DNA of 64,000 nucleotides from Raphanus sativus. Taxonomy: Eukaryota; Streptophyta; Magnoliopsida; Brassicales; Brassicaceae. The first letter of the stretch is position 1. The number at the start of each line of letters is the position of its first letter. Shown one piece after another: positions 48,097 to 60,207 of this stretch. The position numbers and the translations under genes are program-made. Location: the NCBI RefSeq assembly GCF_000801105.2, contig NC_079515.1:17321407-17385406 (forward strand), given 5' to 3'. The notes under the pieces were generated by a model. That model was not told the origin of the DNA. It saw nothing but the letters and a program-made list of their open reading frames with translations, and ran no database searches.

Positions 48097-48350
48097 ATGT
48101 GCATTGTTGGTAACAAGAAGGGAAACAGATCATTGAAGGAAATAGGAACTTTTATGATGACTGCATGTTTCATTGCTAATTACCAATCCGTTCAAGTTTG
48201 TCAGGTACATAACATTTACTGTACTTCATTTCCACTTCAAAACATTTTCATATGCTACAGAAGGTTACAGCTACTTAGATGTTGAACCATTCCTTTTTTA
48301 AATTTTTGCAGGCAGAATATTTCAGACAGTTACTTAAGCCTGTAACGTAG
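48097..48350 (+). CDS. conserved SAC51-family uORF, split by an intron
   Basis: ATG at 48097 opens a frame through leader exon 3 (MCIVGNKKGNRSLKEIG, then TACF and VCQ at the exon end, 48204). Intron 48205-48311 (gtacat..tgcag) is removed, and exon 4 continues AEYFRQLLKPVT and stop (48312-48350). The joined C-terminus (CQ then AEYFRQLLKPVT) is the conserved tail of the SAC51/SACL uORF peptide. In Arabidopsis this uORF represses the main ORF and thermospermine relieves the block. The main ORF begins 156 bases further on. Without splicing the frame instead reads on to a different 64-codon peptide ending at 48285. Confidence 0.8.
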
Positions 48351-48505
48351 TCTGGTTCTAGAGATTCCGGAAATTGGGTGGAAAAGAGTTATTTTGTATT
48401 CTGAAGACGTCTGAATTAAGCAGCTCGCAGTTTTCTTGAAGGGTGTAGGACTTGTTTTTTTTTTCTTTTTCACATTTTACCTCTTAGCACGGCGGGCATT
48501 CTCTA

Positions 48506-49234
48506 ATGCAGAACAATCAGTATCCCTACTTCTCCGACGAAATGGGAGACGGAAACATGAACAATGTCCCGTCGTATGCAACAGCGTCATCCTATGATGC
48601 TTTGTTCCCACCATGTGCCAAGTTACCATTCCATGGTGTTGAACTTCAACCCTCTTCGGTCTGTCCTAAGAACTTTGTCGTTTTCCACCAGACGTATGAC
48701 CACCGCAGCAGCCAAGTGATGTACCATCCTGAGCTGACACCTAGGCTCGTGAATTCCGGGTTAGCTTCCATGTTTCAGAACGAGTACGTTGCGGGAGGTT
48801 ACGGTAACTATGACCAACAAGAAGAAGAAGTATCATCCTCTTCTCACCAAGAAGATCCTAATGAGATTGATGCCCTCTTGAGCACAGATGAAGATGATGA
48901 TTATGAAAATGAGGATGGAGAAGAGGTCAGCAGCACTGCTCGTAACTCTTTCAGGGAGTATGGGAATACATCAGCTGAATCGTGTTGCTCCAGCTATGGC
49001 TATAATAATAGCTCAAGAAGGAAGCATAGTTTATCTGGGAGTGCTAGTAGTTGTAACAATGAAGGGAAAGGAAGGAGAAAGATGAAGAAGATGATGGGAG
49101 TGCTGAGGAGAATAGTCCCGGGAGGAGAAGAGATGAATACAGCTTCTGTGCTTGATGAAGCTGTTCAGTACCTCAAGTCACTTAAACTCGAAGCTCAGAA
49201 ACTTGGCGTTGGACATTTCTCAAACCAGTCTTGA
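48506..49234 (+). CDS. SACL3: SAC51-like atypical bHLH protein (bHLH144)
   Basis: A 242-residue protein in the last exon. The N-terminal part (YATASSYDALFPPCAKLPF, then CPKNFVVFHQTYDHRSSQVM) is characteristic of the SAC51/SACL group. An acidic serine-rich middle (SSSSHQEDPNEIDALLSTDE) follows. The C-terminal helix-loop-helix is KMKKMMGVLRRIVPGGEEM then NTASVLDEAVQYLKSLKLEA. It lacks the E-box-contacting basic residues, so it likely acts by dimerising, as its relatives do with LHW in xylem control. Translation is probably governed by the leader uORFs. The position two genes from LHCB1, beyond NRPA2, supports the SACL3 assignment over SAC51, SACL1 or SACL2. Intact. Confidence 0.9.
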   Translation: MQNNQYPYFSDEMGDGNMNNVPSYATASSYDALFPPCAKLPFHGVELQPSSVCPKNFVVFHQTYDHRSSQVMYHPELTPRLVNSGLASMFQNEYVAGGYGNYDQQEEEVSSSSHQEDPNEIDALLSTDEDDDYENEDGEEVSSTARNSFREYGNTSAESCCSSYGYNNSSRRKHSLSGSASSCNNEGKGRRKMKKMMGVLRRIVPGGEEMNTASVLDEAVQYLKSLKLEAQKLGVGHFSNQS

Positions 49235-50293
49235 ATGCTTTTCGATATTCCTTGGAAGTAACGCCGTCCAGCGCTATCTGGACTGGACCACACACTCTCT
49301 CTCTTTGTATGGTTGTATGGCAGGGATGGGATCTTATAATATAGTATGTTGGATCTCTCTCTATATATGCTATTAAGTTGTACCTGTGGATTTGGTTTGA
49401 GTTTTGGTAAATTTCACCGTAATCATATCTGTAGCCAAGAATTGTTATGGATTGTGATTTGCTTTGTAACTTGGTTACGTAAAGTGTTTTGCTTCTTATT
49501 CGAAAAAAAAATTTGGCCTTCTCGTACTTTACAAGTTCATCATTGAAAAAACATAGGAAGGGCCATCACTTTTTCCTGTCGGCTCAAGGACCGAATCCAT
49601 CACTAATTCACGTGTTTGTGCTGAAAAAACGAGCCGAAATTTGGTCAATTCGGTTTGATTTCAGTTTCTCACTTAAAACCGATCGGTAATATACTTATTT
49701 TAATTTGATACTTGGTTAGCTACGAACTGGTCGGTTTAAATTTAGCCCTAATTAATTTCAAAGGCAAGGCGTCTCCATTGATCGGTTCATCATGCACCGC
49801 ACATCCTTAACCGGGCTTATAACCAACGAAACCGCAGTCTCCCGTCTCTTGTAAACCGGTTTTGAGAATTTGACTCGATTTTTTGTTAACCGGTCTTTTT
49901 AGTGGAATCAAAAGTGCTAGTTGCATTTTATTTGGCAGTCAAACTGATTTTAATTTTGGTATCAAATAATGTATAGGTTTGGCGGTTTCAAGATTTTGGA
50001 CCGACCACAAATTAAGAAATCCGGGTTGTATAGGAGTTGGCATGGTTGATCCTTTGGTAGATAACGGAGGCAGGTTGTTAGTGTGGTAATCTGGTTGTTA
50101 AACCAAGTGTTAGCAATATAATGGCGAGGTTGAAAGAGGGAAATACCATATGTGATTACTATAGAATAGTGTTGATGATTTGCTGGTGTTTGATACCTCT
50201 TATCTAAGTCTACTGGATATTACAAGTAAATGATTCCTTTTTGATTAGATGCCGATGAAGTAATTGTCAAGATTTTAGCATATAATTAAAGAA
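49235..50293. other. SACL3 3' UTR and downstream DNA
   Basis: The 3' UTR probably extends to about 49500. The remainder has repeated aaccgg and aaaccgatcgg motifs but no recognisable gene. Confidence 0.4.
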
Positions 50294-51180
50294 CTAGATT
50301 TTGACCCGCACGCCCGTGCGGGTGTATATTTCAAAAATATATTGTTATTTATTTTTCACGTCAATATCAAAGTTGGATAAAAAATTCAAATCTGAAGAAC
50401 CGAACCGATTACGATCCCAAAGAGTAATACCAAACCCAAATCAAAATTGATTAAATATCCAAATTATTCAAAATTTTGATATTTAGACAACCGAAACCAT
50501 AACCAATTCGAACCAAAGTATTTTAGATATCAAAATGTATCCAAAAAGGATTTATATACTTATATATATATTAATTATTTTTAGTTTTAATGTATATAAA
50601 AACATCTAGGATATATATGATACTTTTAGATTGGATTAAATACTTGAAAATATATAAAAATAGTCAAATATAAATATCTAACATAGTGAAGGTACACTCA
50701 AAACACCAAAAATATTTAAATAATTATTGATTTTTGATCCAAAATTAAAACTAAACCAATTTATATATTAAGTTTAGGTATTGTGACATATGTTATTCAG
50801 ATTTATATACAATATATTATTTTATTTATAGATTTTAAGAAATTTAAAATATATGATGAATTTTAAAAAATAATTTAAATGGGTTATCTGAACCCGAACT
50901 GAACCCGCAAAGATCTGAATATAATTGGACTGAAATCTAGAAATATCCGAATGGGGCTGAAATTTTTGACTCCGGAAACCCAAAACCCAAACAGATCCGA
51001 AACGAACCCGAATGGATACCTGAACACCCAGCCCTAATCATAATTCGAACTGAAATTTAGAAATATATGAATGAGGCTGAAATCTTTGACTCCGGAAACC
51101 CGAAATCCAAACAGATCCAAAACGAACCGGAATGAATACCTGAATGCCCAACCCTAGTCACTATTATATATCATATATAT
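50294..51180 (-). mobile_element. Helitron remnant, minus strand
   Basis: The 3' end, read on the minus strand, is hairpin ACCCGCAC-ggg/c-GTGCGGGT (50313-50332) then CTAG ending at 50294 and T. The body has the cgaacc/atatccg-rich sequence shared with the Helitrons near 22.7 and 45.0 kb, with a partial internal duplication (cgaactgaaatttagaaatat near 50925 and 51050). The 5' end was not located; the right limit is approximate. Confidence 0.5.
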
Positions 51181-51554
51181 GTCATCATAAAATTAAATGT
51201 ATTGGTCCATCATATAAATAATCATATAATTAATAGTATTTTATATGTACCATCTTATAAATAATCATATATATATTATATTCTTAAAGTTTAATGTGAA
51301 ATATAAAAACCGTAATTTAAGTTGTGTCATATGGAATTAATCTTTTTGTTGTATTTTTCTTATATATATTGAAAACATTTTTAAATAATGGTTATTGGAA
51401 AATATTTTAGTAAAAATAAAATTTTGAATATATGCATATTTTAAATCAATTTTTGATATAAATCAACTTTAAAGTATTATTTTGATTTGAAATATGTTAA
51501 CAAAATTTAAATTTTATTTTATGATTATTTTAGACAAAACAATGTTTTTAGGTA

Positions 51555-52806
51555 GGAAAAATGATCGCTGGCTACCTGAAGTATTAGCCATCACATGGCT
51601 AACCATGCAAACTAAACAAATGTAAACCTAGCTACACGAAGTATATGTTATGCATGACAACATCCCTCAACTTAATGATATTATGTAATTAACATCACGA
51701 GTTTATTTTCATTCATCCAAAAACTAGTGTAGGTGACAGAGACCGTTTAAATATCTCGTTTCATCAATTAAAATATTATCATCCTCACCGTAATTTATGT
51801 AAAATTATATTTTAAACCGCGTTTTAAGAATTTTTTTAACAAAATTTAATTTACAAAATAAATATTTTAATATTATTTGATAAGTAATATTTTAGAATTT
51901 TTATTTTAGTGTATTTGAAAAGTATATAATTATATTATTTATATTTATATAAATTTGAAAGTCATATAAAATATTATATATTTATTTTTAATTATAAAAC
52001 TTATTTAACGTCAATCTGACATTTTATTTGTTTAAAACTTATTTGATGTCAACTTAAACCAAATATTATCTTGTATATATATTTATTAATAATATACTTT
52101 TAAGAATAAATGTAATCTAATAATACAAATCTAATATTACAGTTTTACTAAGTTTAAGTGAATGAATTTTTTGTTTATGAAAATATAAATAAAATAATTC
52201 ATTAATTTAATTAATTTTGTATTAAAAATAAAATTTTAGAGTCAATATATAAATAGACATCAAATAAGTTTTATAATAAAAAAATTATCAGATAAGTATA
52301 TATCACATAATTAATCAAATGAATTACAGAACTATATTAAATTTTAATAATAAACAGATTAAAATAATTTTAAAAATAATCTTATATAACTTTCAAATTT
52401 AATAGGAAAAAAGTAATATAATTATATAGTTTTCAAATTCACTAAAACAAAAAGGTAAAGCACTACTAATCAAAAAATATTAAGACATATTGATTTTGTA
52501 AATTAAATTTTGTTAAAAATATTCTTACGCTTTTAAAATGTGGTTTTAAATCTAATTTTAGATAAATTACGGTCATATTGGTTATATTTTAATTGATAAG
52601 CAATGATATTTAAATGGTCTTTGTCATCCACATCAGTTTTGGGATGAATGAAATTAAACTCGTGATGTTAACTACATAACATCATTAAGTTGAGGGATGT
52701 TGTCATGCATAACATATACTTTGTGTAGTTAGGTATACATTAGTTTAGTTTGCATGGTTAGCCATGTGATGGCCAATACTTCATGTAGCCAACAATCATT
52801 TTTCCA
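51555..52806. mobile_element. Mutator-like fold-back element, second family
   Basis: The left arm begins GGAAAAATGATCGCTGGCTA. The right end, reversed, begins TGGAAAAATGATTGTTGGCT, and the arms stay alike for about 200 bases (catcacatggctaaccatgc, gacaacatccctcaactta). The 9 bp direct repeat ttttaggta flanks it (51546-51554 and 52807-52815). Non-coding. Confidence 0.8.
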
Positions 52807-52815
52807 TTTTAGGTA

Positions 52816-55168
52816 ATTAGATTAGTCAATTTTGTATATTTTAAAGCTGATATAATGGATTTCCAATTTTTATTGATAACATAAGCCATTACTTTTTTCT
52901 TCTTGAAACTTTTATCCATGTTTTAAAATTTTATTTTTTGCATTAATTTTCTATGAATTATTATTAATTTATGATATTTATTTTTATATAATATACTATT
53001 TATATTTCAGTTTTTGTTTTTATTTTCACCATAAAGAATTGTAAATAAAAAAATTGTAAATATAGTGACAGAATTGTAAATAAAAAAATATAGAAAGAAA
53101 GTTGTTTAATTTATTGTAAAATTAATGGCTAAATTTTTAAATAAAAGAAGTATTAAATAAGTTATTTATGTTTCTAAACAATCCTCATTTGTTATTAGTT
53201 TATTGAAAATACAATGGCTAAATGTGTAAATAAAAGAAAGTACACATCTCTACTATCCATGTTTCCAAACATATTTCATTTATTCTACTATCTTTATTTC
53301 CAAACAATTCAATTGTGTACTTCAACTTTAATAATATAATCATCTGCGTTTCTTTCCTGTTAGCTTATACCTCAGATTCTGAAATGTGTTTCTACAGATT
53401 ACAAAAAAAAAAGACTCAGAATGTGCTTTTTTCTTGAAGACGAAATTGAATTTTTAAAGATGAAAAATTGTACTAGTAACTAAACGTAAGAAAAGGCCTT
53501 TTTTGGAGAAATTTAGCTTTTCATAGAGTGGACAAGAGCTGTAATATGCTTTGCCAGCTACTAAATTTTTGTTACCTGAAATTAGCCAAATATGTAATAT
53601 ATATATATATATATATAATATTATTAATTAGATTTAAATATTTTGATAAGTTATTTTAGTTTTTTTTTGGAATAAAAGTAGATGTTGAAACAAATATATA
53701 TTTATATTTTATACTATATGTGTCTAAAATAATTATTTTAAAACAAGATGATTATAGTCTTACATAGTAACAAGCTTGTCAAGTGCTTGTCTAAATAGAA
53801 AATAATTTTTTTTTTTGAAATTTTAAATTGATTATCAACAAAGAAAAAAATACAGGCCACTAAGGTTTATGGTTTGAGAGATGATCATGTAAAAGAACAA
53901 AAATCAGAACTGAGACTTATGATGGAGTTGGCCTTGAGAGCCATCTCTGCATCATTTACCATAGAACTTTTTAATAAGCATAAAAAATCAATAATTTGTC
54001 TAAATGCTTGTTTGGAAGGCTATAAAAATATAATATTAAACAATAATTTACAACATTTTTATTTAAGTTTTTTATTTTTATTCTTTCAATATCTATTTAA
54101 ACTATTCATTCAACCGCTATTCAATTGATAATTGATAACGGTTGAATATCTAGCCACTTAAAATTATAAATTCGATTAAATGACTTTTTCTTTCTAGTAT
54201 GGCTAGTTGGAATTTTAACAAAAACATCTTTGGAACTTTACTTAATGTGTATTTCTGTAATTGTTCACATGTTTTTGGCATAAATCATGCAGTAGTGGAT
54301 CTATCTCCTAACATATCTGATTGCACAAATGTTGTTCACATTCCTTTTGTCATTCTAACTTGCAACAATTGTGTTTAAATTCAAATTCTAAGTTGCAACA
54401 TAGATTAAGTTATATCACAATTGTTCGCATTGTTTTTCAATTTTGTCAATCTTAAACCTGTAAATATCATGCAGTGTAATGGTTAGGTGTTGTTCACGTG
54501 ACTGATCATTGATAGGAATAATTAGCTATTCCTCACATGACTGTTATAAACCATGAGTTAATCTAGAGAGTGATGGTTATTCTCTAATAGAGATATATTA
54601 TGATTAATCTGATGTTTCTTTTACCGAAATAATTTTATATATGCTTGTTAGTAATGTGGTGGCGAGCTAGTTCATGGTCATATGGTTTTCTGTGAACTTT
54701 CTTTGTTAATATATGACTGCTCAAAAGTGTGTTAGATTTGCTTCAACGGATGAGGAAGTGATTGATGGATTTTTGATTCTTAAACTGGCCGATGATCTCG
54801 AAACATTAGAAGGTTCATTGATTGTTGACTTTGATCTGTAGGAGGTTGATCAGAATCTTTTTCAATAAGGGGATTCAACCTCTCTTCCTACATGACAATT
54901 ACTATATTTTTTGTGACATATATTCCACTCAATCCCAATTTCCTTAAATCAAACAGAGTTATTTACAATCCAATACTCATAGAAAAATGGAAGAATATGA
55001 AAAAGCTTAAATGATAACTCATAGAAACACATAATTTGGATAAGATGATGAAAATGACGGTGTTAATTTCTAAAAGGGAAGCTATAAATAATTAGATACG
55101 TCTTCATTAAAATAATAATAACTAGAATTTGATCTGCACTTCTGCGTGTGTGTTTGATTTAACTTATA
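52816..55168. other. AT-rich intergenic DNA
   Basis: No gene is supported. A short protein-like stretch at about 54726-54840 (plus strand, STDEEVIDGFLILKLADDLE) is open for about 37 codons and ends in TAG; it could be a captured exon fragment. (AT)n near 53601-53617. Confidence 0.35.
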
Positions 55169-55838
55169 CTAGATTTTGACCCGCGCTTTCAAAGCGCGGG
55201 TTTATGTTTGGTGAAAATTTTATATAATCACATTTATATAATCCGTCTTGTATATGCATTTATATAACCCGTCTCATATATGTGTTTTATATCCGGGTTT
55301 ATGTTCGGTTAAAACTATATTGTACATGTATTTTTAGGTTTTTAATTTTGAATTAGATATTTTAAATATAAATCAATATAACAGTTTTATAGTTTTGATC
55401 GGTGTTTTGAAACCCGACTCGGACCTGCGGTTGAACGAATTACCGGTTTGTAACCCGGTATTTTTAATATTGTGATTTTTTCTAATGATAAGACAAATTC
55501 GGTGATCATAAGTTGGAAATTTGTTTAAAATATATTTATATTTTTCAAAATCGTTCTAAATGGTAATGATTGTTGTCAAAATTAATAATTTTAGAATTAG
55601 AAAACCGGTGGTTAATAATAGTGTCAAACATGGAAATAATCGATGCAGTATCAAACAAAGAAATAATCGCAGGCCGAAATTAAATTAGGAAACCAGTGAT
55701 TAATGACAAACCAAAAAATAATTAAGAAGAAACTGGCGCAGAATGTCCAGAATACCCTTAATGAATACAAAAAAATGTTCTGCGGTAAGGGTAAAAAGAG
55801 TAAAAATCCAAAACATGCTTGTACTTTAATAGTATAGA
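55169..55838 (-). mobile_element. Helitron, 670 bp, both ends intact
   Basis: On the minus strand it begins A|TCTATACTATTAAAGTACAA at 55838. It ends with a perfect hairpin CCCGCGCTTT-g-AAAGCGCGGG (55180-55200), 11 bases on, CTAG at 55169 and host T. Non-coding, so non-autonomous. Confidence 0.85.
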
Positions 55839-56065
55839 TTTAACGTAAACTCATAAACCGCTGGTTTTATAAAAAAAAATCCCATGTATATTATTATATT
55901 TTGTAATTTATATGTAGAGTAAAATATATTATTTTATAATAGATGTTTGATAATACCATTTTTTTATTTTTACATAATATTATATTAAAATTTTATAATT
56001 TGATGCAATTGGATGTAATTGAACTATTTATATATTAAATTTTGTTTTTTTGTTAATTTATAGAA

Positions 56066-57391
56066 CTAGATTTTGATGCGCGGGTGTTTGTTTTCAGTTT
56101 TATATAAATATTTATTTATTTTATATTTTTAGTGGTATACTTTTTTAACATTAGTCATATATTTAATTTTTTATATAAATATTTCAAATATAATAAATTT
56201 ATAACTTATATGTTATAATTAATCAATTGGTTAAAAGTATCACATGTATTTGTCGATTCTTCTTATATATTTATCTTATTGTATTTGCATTTGTTTATAG
56301 AATAAATTAATATATGCATTAAAGAACATATTCATAATTATTATATATCAAATATATGCTCATTTTGACCCGCTGACCTTCAAAACTGAATTTTCTATTA
56401 GAATTTTTTTTTTACATTTACTCATTTTAGATAATATGTTATTATATATATACAAAAGTCTAAGATATATCATTTTATATATATGTATTATATAGTTTGT
56501 GAATGTTAAGTCATTATGTCAATATATAATATTTTATCATAAATATTTATATCTATGAAAATAAAATTTATAAATTTATCAACTTAATATAACTTTATGA
56601 TATTTAGTTCAATATAATAATTTATTTTAACATGAATTATTATTATAAAATAGACAAAATAAGATAAATTTTTATTTTTCATTTTATAAATAGTAACTGA
56701 ATATATATTAATGTATAATAACAGTTCATTTCTAATTACAAAATTATTTGAAATATTTACATAAACATTTTGAAAATTAAGATATTGTTAAAATATTTAT
56801 CCACAGATTTGTTAAAATAAATATTCATATTTAAAATGAAAAAGATATCATGATTAAAATAAATATCTTATATTATTAGATTTTATGAAAGACATGTTAA
56901 TTTTATACATGTATTATGTATTTTGCTAATGTTAACCCGTTTTACCAACGTATTATATTTTGAACATAAATACTTAAGAAAATAAAATTTAAAAATTTAA
57001 AAATTTAGTATAATTTATCATATTTAGCTCGATATAATAATTTTTTCTTACAATTATTGATTATGATTATACAATAGATAAAATAAGATTATTTTTTTAT
57101 AAAATATATTAATGTATAATAATATTTCATCACTAACTTAGTAATTATTGAAATAGTTACATATTTGAAAATTAAGATCTTGTTAGAATCTTTTCAAAAG
57201 ATTTGTTAGAATTTTTAAAATATATATATTTATATTTAAAATGAAAAGATATCAAAAGATATTATGATTAAAGTAGTTAAAAGATTCTATATGTTATTAA
57301 TCTTAATAAATTACATTTAAAAATTAAATGACGGTCCAAATTAAAAAATTACACATGAAATAAGTCATAACTTCTGTTTTAATATATAAGA
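56066..57391 (-). mobile_element. Helitron, minus strand, degenerate 3' hairpin
   Basis: The 5' end on the minus strand is A|TCTTATATATTAAAACAG at 57391. The 3' end is CTAG at 56066-56069, with only part of the hairpin (gcgcggg) left. The body matches 7784-8631 and, in the opposite direction, 20200-20950. Confidence 0.65.
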
Positions 57392-57429
57392 TGTTTAAAA
57401 AAGAAAAAAAAATAGTTCTTAAAACTATA

Positions 57430-58724
57430 TCAATACTACTATACTAAAAGGCTAATATAATCAAAGGAGAGCATGTCCACGTAGGCAGATTAATTCAGGC
57501 CAATAAGAGAGGAGCTTTCGTCCACGTCGGATCCGTCATTTAGCTCTGATGGGCTTCAATCGCATTTCGTGTCTGGGCTTCGACATATGGTAGTTTCAGC
57601 AAGCCCGTTAATCCATGTCACTGCTCTGATTACTTTTCCCTTTCCGCGATGAACAAACCCTAATCGCCGTAGGCGATTGTCGATTTGGGATCCTTTTTAT
57701 CTTCCTCTTTCTTCCGTTTGCGAATCTATCGTGCGGGAAATCAATTCTTTCCCCACGCCTTCACGCTCTTTAATCTCTCATTAATCCCATTAATGGGATC
57801 TTTTGGCTTTCTCCTTCAAATCTTCTATAAAACCTCTCCTTCTCGATGTTGGTTTTACATCCAAATTGCTTTTACCCTCTCGATTTTGTATTGCGATGAA
57901 GCTTACCGGTGCTCCCGACTCCGTGATCTCGAAATGCGAAGCGGCGGTCCTTTCAGCTCCGGTCAAATCCGGTGTTCAATCCGGTGTTTCTTCCGGCGTT
58001 GTCCCCTCAATGAAGCCAGCGGACCCATCGGTTGTCTCATCCGGTTTGGTCAACCCAGTCGTCAACTCCGGTAACTCTGTCGGCTATGTGAATTTGGTGA
58101 AGTCTTAAAAGGTGCGGCGGTCTCCTCCGGTCCAGGCAAACCAGTCGTCAAGACCGGTGCTTCTTCCGGTGTCAGAATCTGCGTTAGGAACAAATCCTCT
58201 GTCCCCATCGGCGATAAGGGCAAATCCATCGTCTCCGGCGAAGTGGGTGATGTGATTTCCTTCAGAGACGTGACCTTTGGGCCCCATGAAGGCGAAATCC
58301 GGTTCCGGTTGATCCACTTCTGGGAGGCTTGGAATATTCAGTCTAAGGTTCTTATTGGTGTCGAGATGCTTCTCATTGATGAAGAGGTATAAACTGGTAT
58401 CTCTTGCATAGGAAAGTTTGTTATTTGGTCGATTTCTATGTTTTAATAACATAGAAAGAGCATAGGTTGATCAAATATAGTAGATAATTAGTTTTTGTTA
58501 TCTATACCGTTAGATTTTCTGATGTTGTTCATTACGGGTTAAGTAGATTGGTTATTGCTTGCGGTTTAAGAAACTTAATTTAATTAAAAATCGGTGATTG
58601 AAATTAATTATGTTGTTCATAATGGTTAGATATTTTTATTTATTCTTTCGTTTATATAGATTGAGTTATTCTTGCTGTTTAAGTTACTTTCTTAATTTTA
58701 AATTGGCTCTCTTTTGGCAACTGA
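57430..58724 (+). mobile_element. gene-bearing Helitron, cut by a gypsy element
   Basis: The 5' end is A|TCAATACTACTATACTAAAA at 57430. A promoter-like segment follows (ccaataagag near 57500; ctataaaac near 57825) and then an RPA-like exon and the start of its intron. The sequence stops at the LTR at 58725; the 3' half is outside the window or lost. Confidence 0.65.
57896..58386 (+). pseudogene. RPA/DUF223-like protein, first exon
   Basis: From ATG 57896 the frame reads MKLTGAPDSVISKCEAAV and a V/S/G-rich stretch (KSGVQSGVSSGVVP). It stops at 58108. A one-base shift near 58095-58110 restores GAAVSSGPGKPVVKTGASS, then DVISFRDVTFGPHEGEIRFR and LIHFWEAWNIQSKVLIGVEM before a donor (GAAGAG|gtataa). 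The last part is the OB-fold start of the replication protein A-like family found in plant Helitrons, where it is thought to bind single-stranded DNA. The frameshift makes this copy non-functional. Confidence 0.75.
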
Positions 58725-60195
58725 TGTTAGGAGTTTTGAGGCTCCTAAGTCAAATGATAGTATAGTGGTAGTAAGTTGTCGAACCAGTTCTGAGGGATTC
58801 AAATGCAGAGAGAATGCAAGTATTTGCCTAATCTAAGTGCAATCAGTGAATTGGATGGTTTTTAAACTAATGATTAAAGCTAATGCAAAGCAATAAAAAT
58901 GATACTTTTAAGCTATTGGAAAGGAGAACTAATGGGTATAGGGATTTAGACCTTGGGTGATCAGGTTTCGAACTAAGGAATGTAAATGATAAATCAAACT
59001 ATCAACCTTAAGCCTAGACATAATTCTAAGCAAGCTCTATGTCTAGATGAATGCTCATTTGCTAACATATCTCAAACATCAAATGTCTTTGGTTGAATAA
59101 CATGCAAGCAATCATTACTAACAAGTCTATTAGCTATCTTAGCATCTTTAACAACAAATCTCTTTGGCAAAGTACACTAAAAGCCTAGGAGAGTTGACTC
59201 AGGCATTTCATCAAACGCCTGTCGGGTGAGAAATGCCTAGAGATCACCCTTTGAGTGGCCTACTCAAATGATGCATTAAGATCACTCTACTATGCAAGGA
59301 ACAAGTATGATCTATACCTAAGACATCCTAGAACTAGCCTAATCACCCTTAATCACCCTAATCCATGAATCCAAAAGGTGATTACTCACTAATCTCTATG
59401 ATTCCTCTTAAACCCATGGTGGATTTCAGATGAATCATATAGAGAACTAGAAAAGAAAATCACAAGAACACAAGAACAATCAAATCAAAAGAGAACTTTC
59501 TTCAGAGAGTTTTGTGTTCTTCAATAGATAAAAGATAGATTGCCAAATGGTGGCTACATAGTACTTAAACATTAGGTTTTCCAAGTGCAAAAACGTGCAC
59601 AACAATTGCAAAAAGGTCCTTGAAAAATAATAAAATCGTGCAGCAGATAACGCGGAGCGACCTCAGAGGATCACTCCGGGAGGTCGCTCTGGGGTTGGGA
59701 GCGACCTTGGGGGGTCGCTCTGAGAGGTCGCTCCAGCCTCCATTTTTGTGTCTCCGGGCGATGAAAACGCGAGCGACTTAGGTGGGTCGCTCTGGTTGGT
59801 CGCTCTGGTTGGGAGCTACCTTAGGGGGTCGCTCCGGAAGGTCACTCTGCGGTTCTCGACCAGGATGGATATGCCTCTAGTAAATTGATCGTAACTTCTC
59901 CATTACATCTCCAAATGACTTGAAACCACTTTCATTAGAAAGCTAACTCAATTTCCTGTGTCTCCACAAAATATTAGCAACAGAAGATTTCTCTAAGGCC
60001 TCCATCCATGCTCATCTTTCACCCCCTTTTTGATCACATTGCTTCCAAATGTCTCCAAGAACTCCATGTGGTGTTCCAATACCTGATAGAGACACATGTA
60101 TGCAAAATGCAACCTAAACATGTCTAAATCCTATTCTATATGATGAAAATGCTTATGAATGAATGGTTAAAACAATGCAAATATGCAAGACATCA
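58725..60195 (-). repeat. 3' LTR of the Athila-like element
   Basis: Bounded by TG (after the purine tract) and CA on the minus strand. Long for an LTR but usual for this lineage. It contains the GC-rich ggtcgctc/gagcgacc cluster. The boundary is inferred without the partner LTR. Confidence 0.65.
59653..59853. repeat. cluster of inverted 8-mers GAGCGACC/GGTCGCTC (A)
   Basis: Within about 200 bases the motifs gagcgacc and ggtcgctc (or one-base variants) occur about ten times in alternating orientation, a GC-rich island in AT-rich DNA with strong hairpin potential. Confidence 0.8.
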
Positions 60196-60207
60196 ACTCC
60201 CCCACAC
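60196..60207 (-). promoter_or_regulatory. polypurine tract
   Basis: The minus strand reads GTGTGGGGGAGT directly before the LTR start; it would prime plus-strand synthesis. Confidence 0.65.

Noticed and set aside
48091..48285. 64-codon uORF read through the intron as the main uORF
   Set aside because: Splicing at 48204/48312 yields the conserved SAC51-family tail; the unspliced reading is at most an alternative form.
58105..58452. 115-codon antisense ORF
   Set aside because: Shadow of the RPA-like exon on the plus strand.
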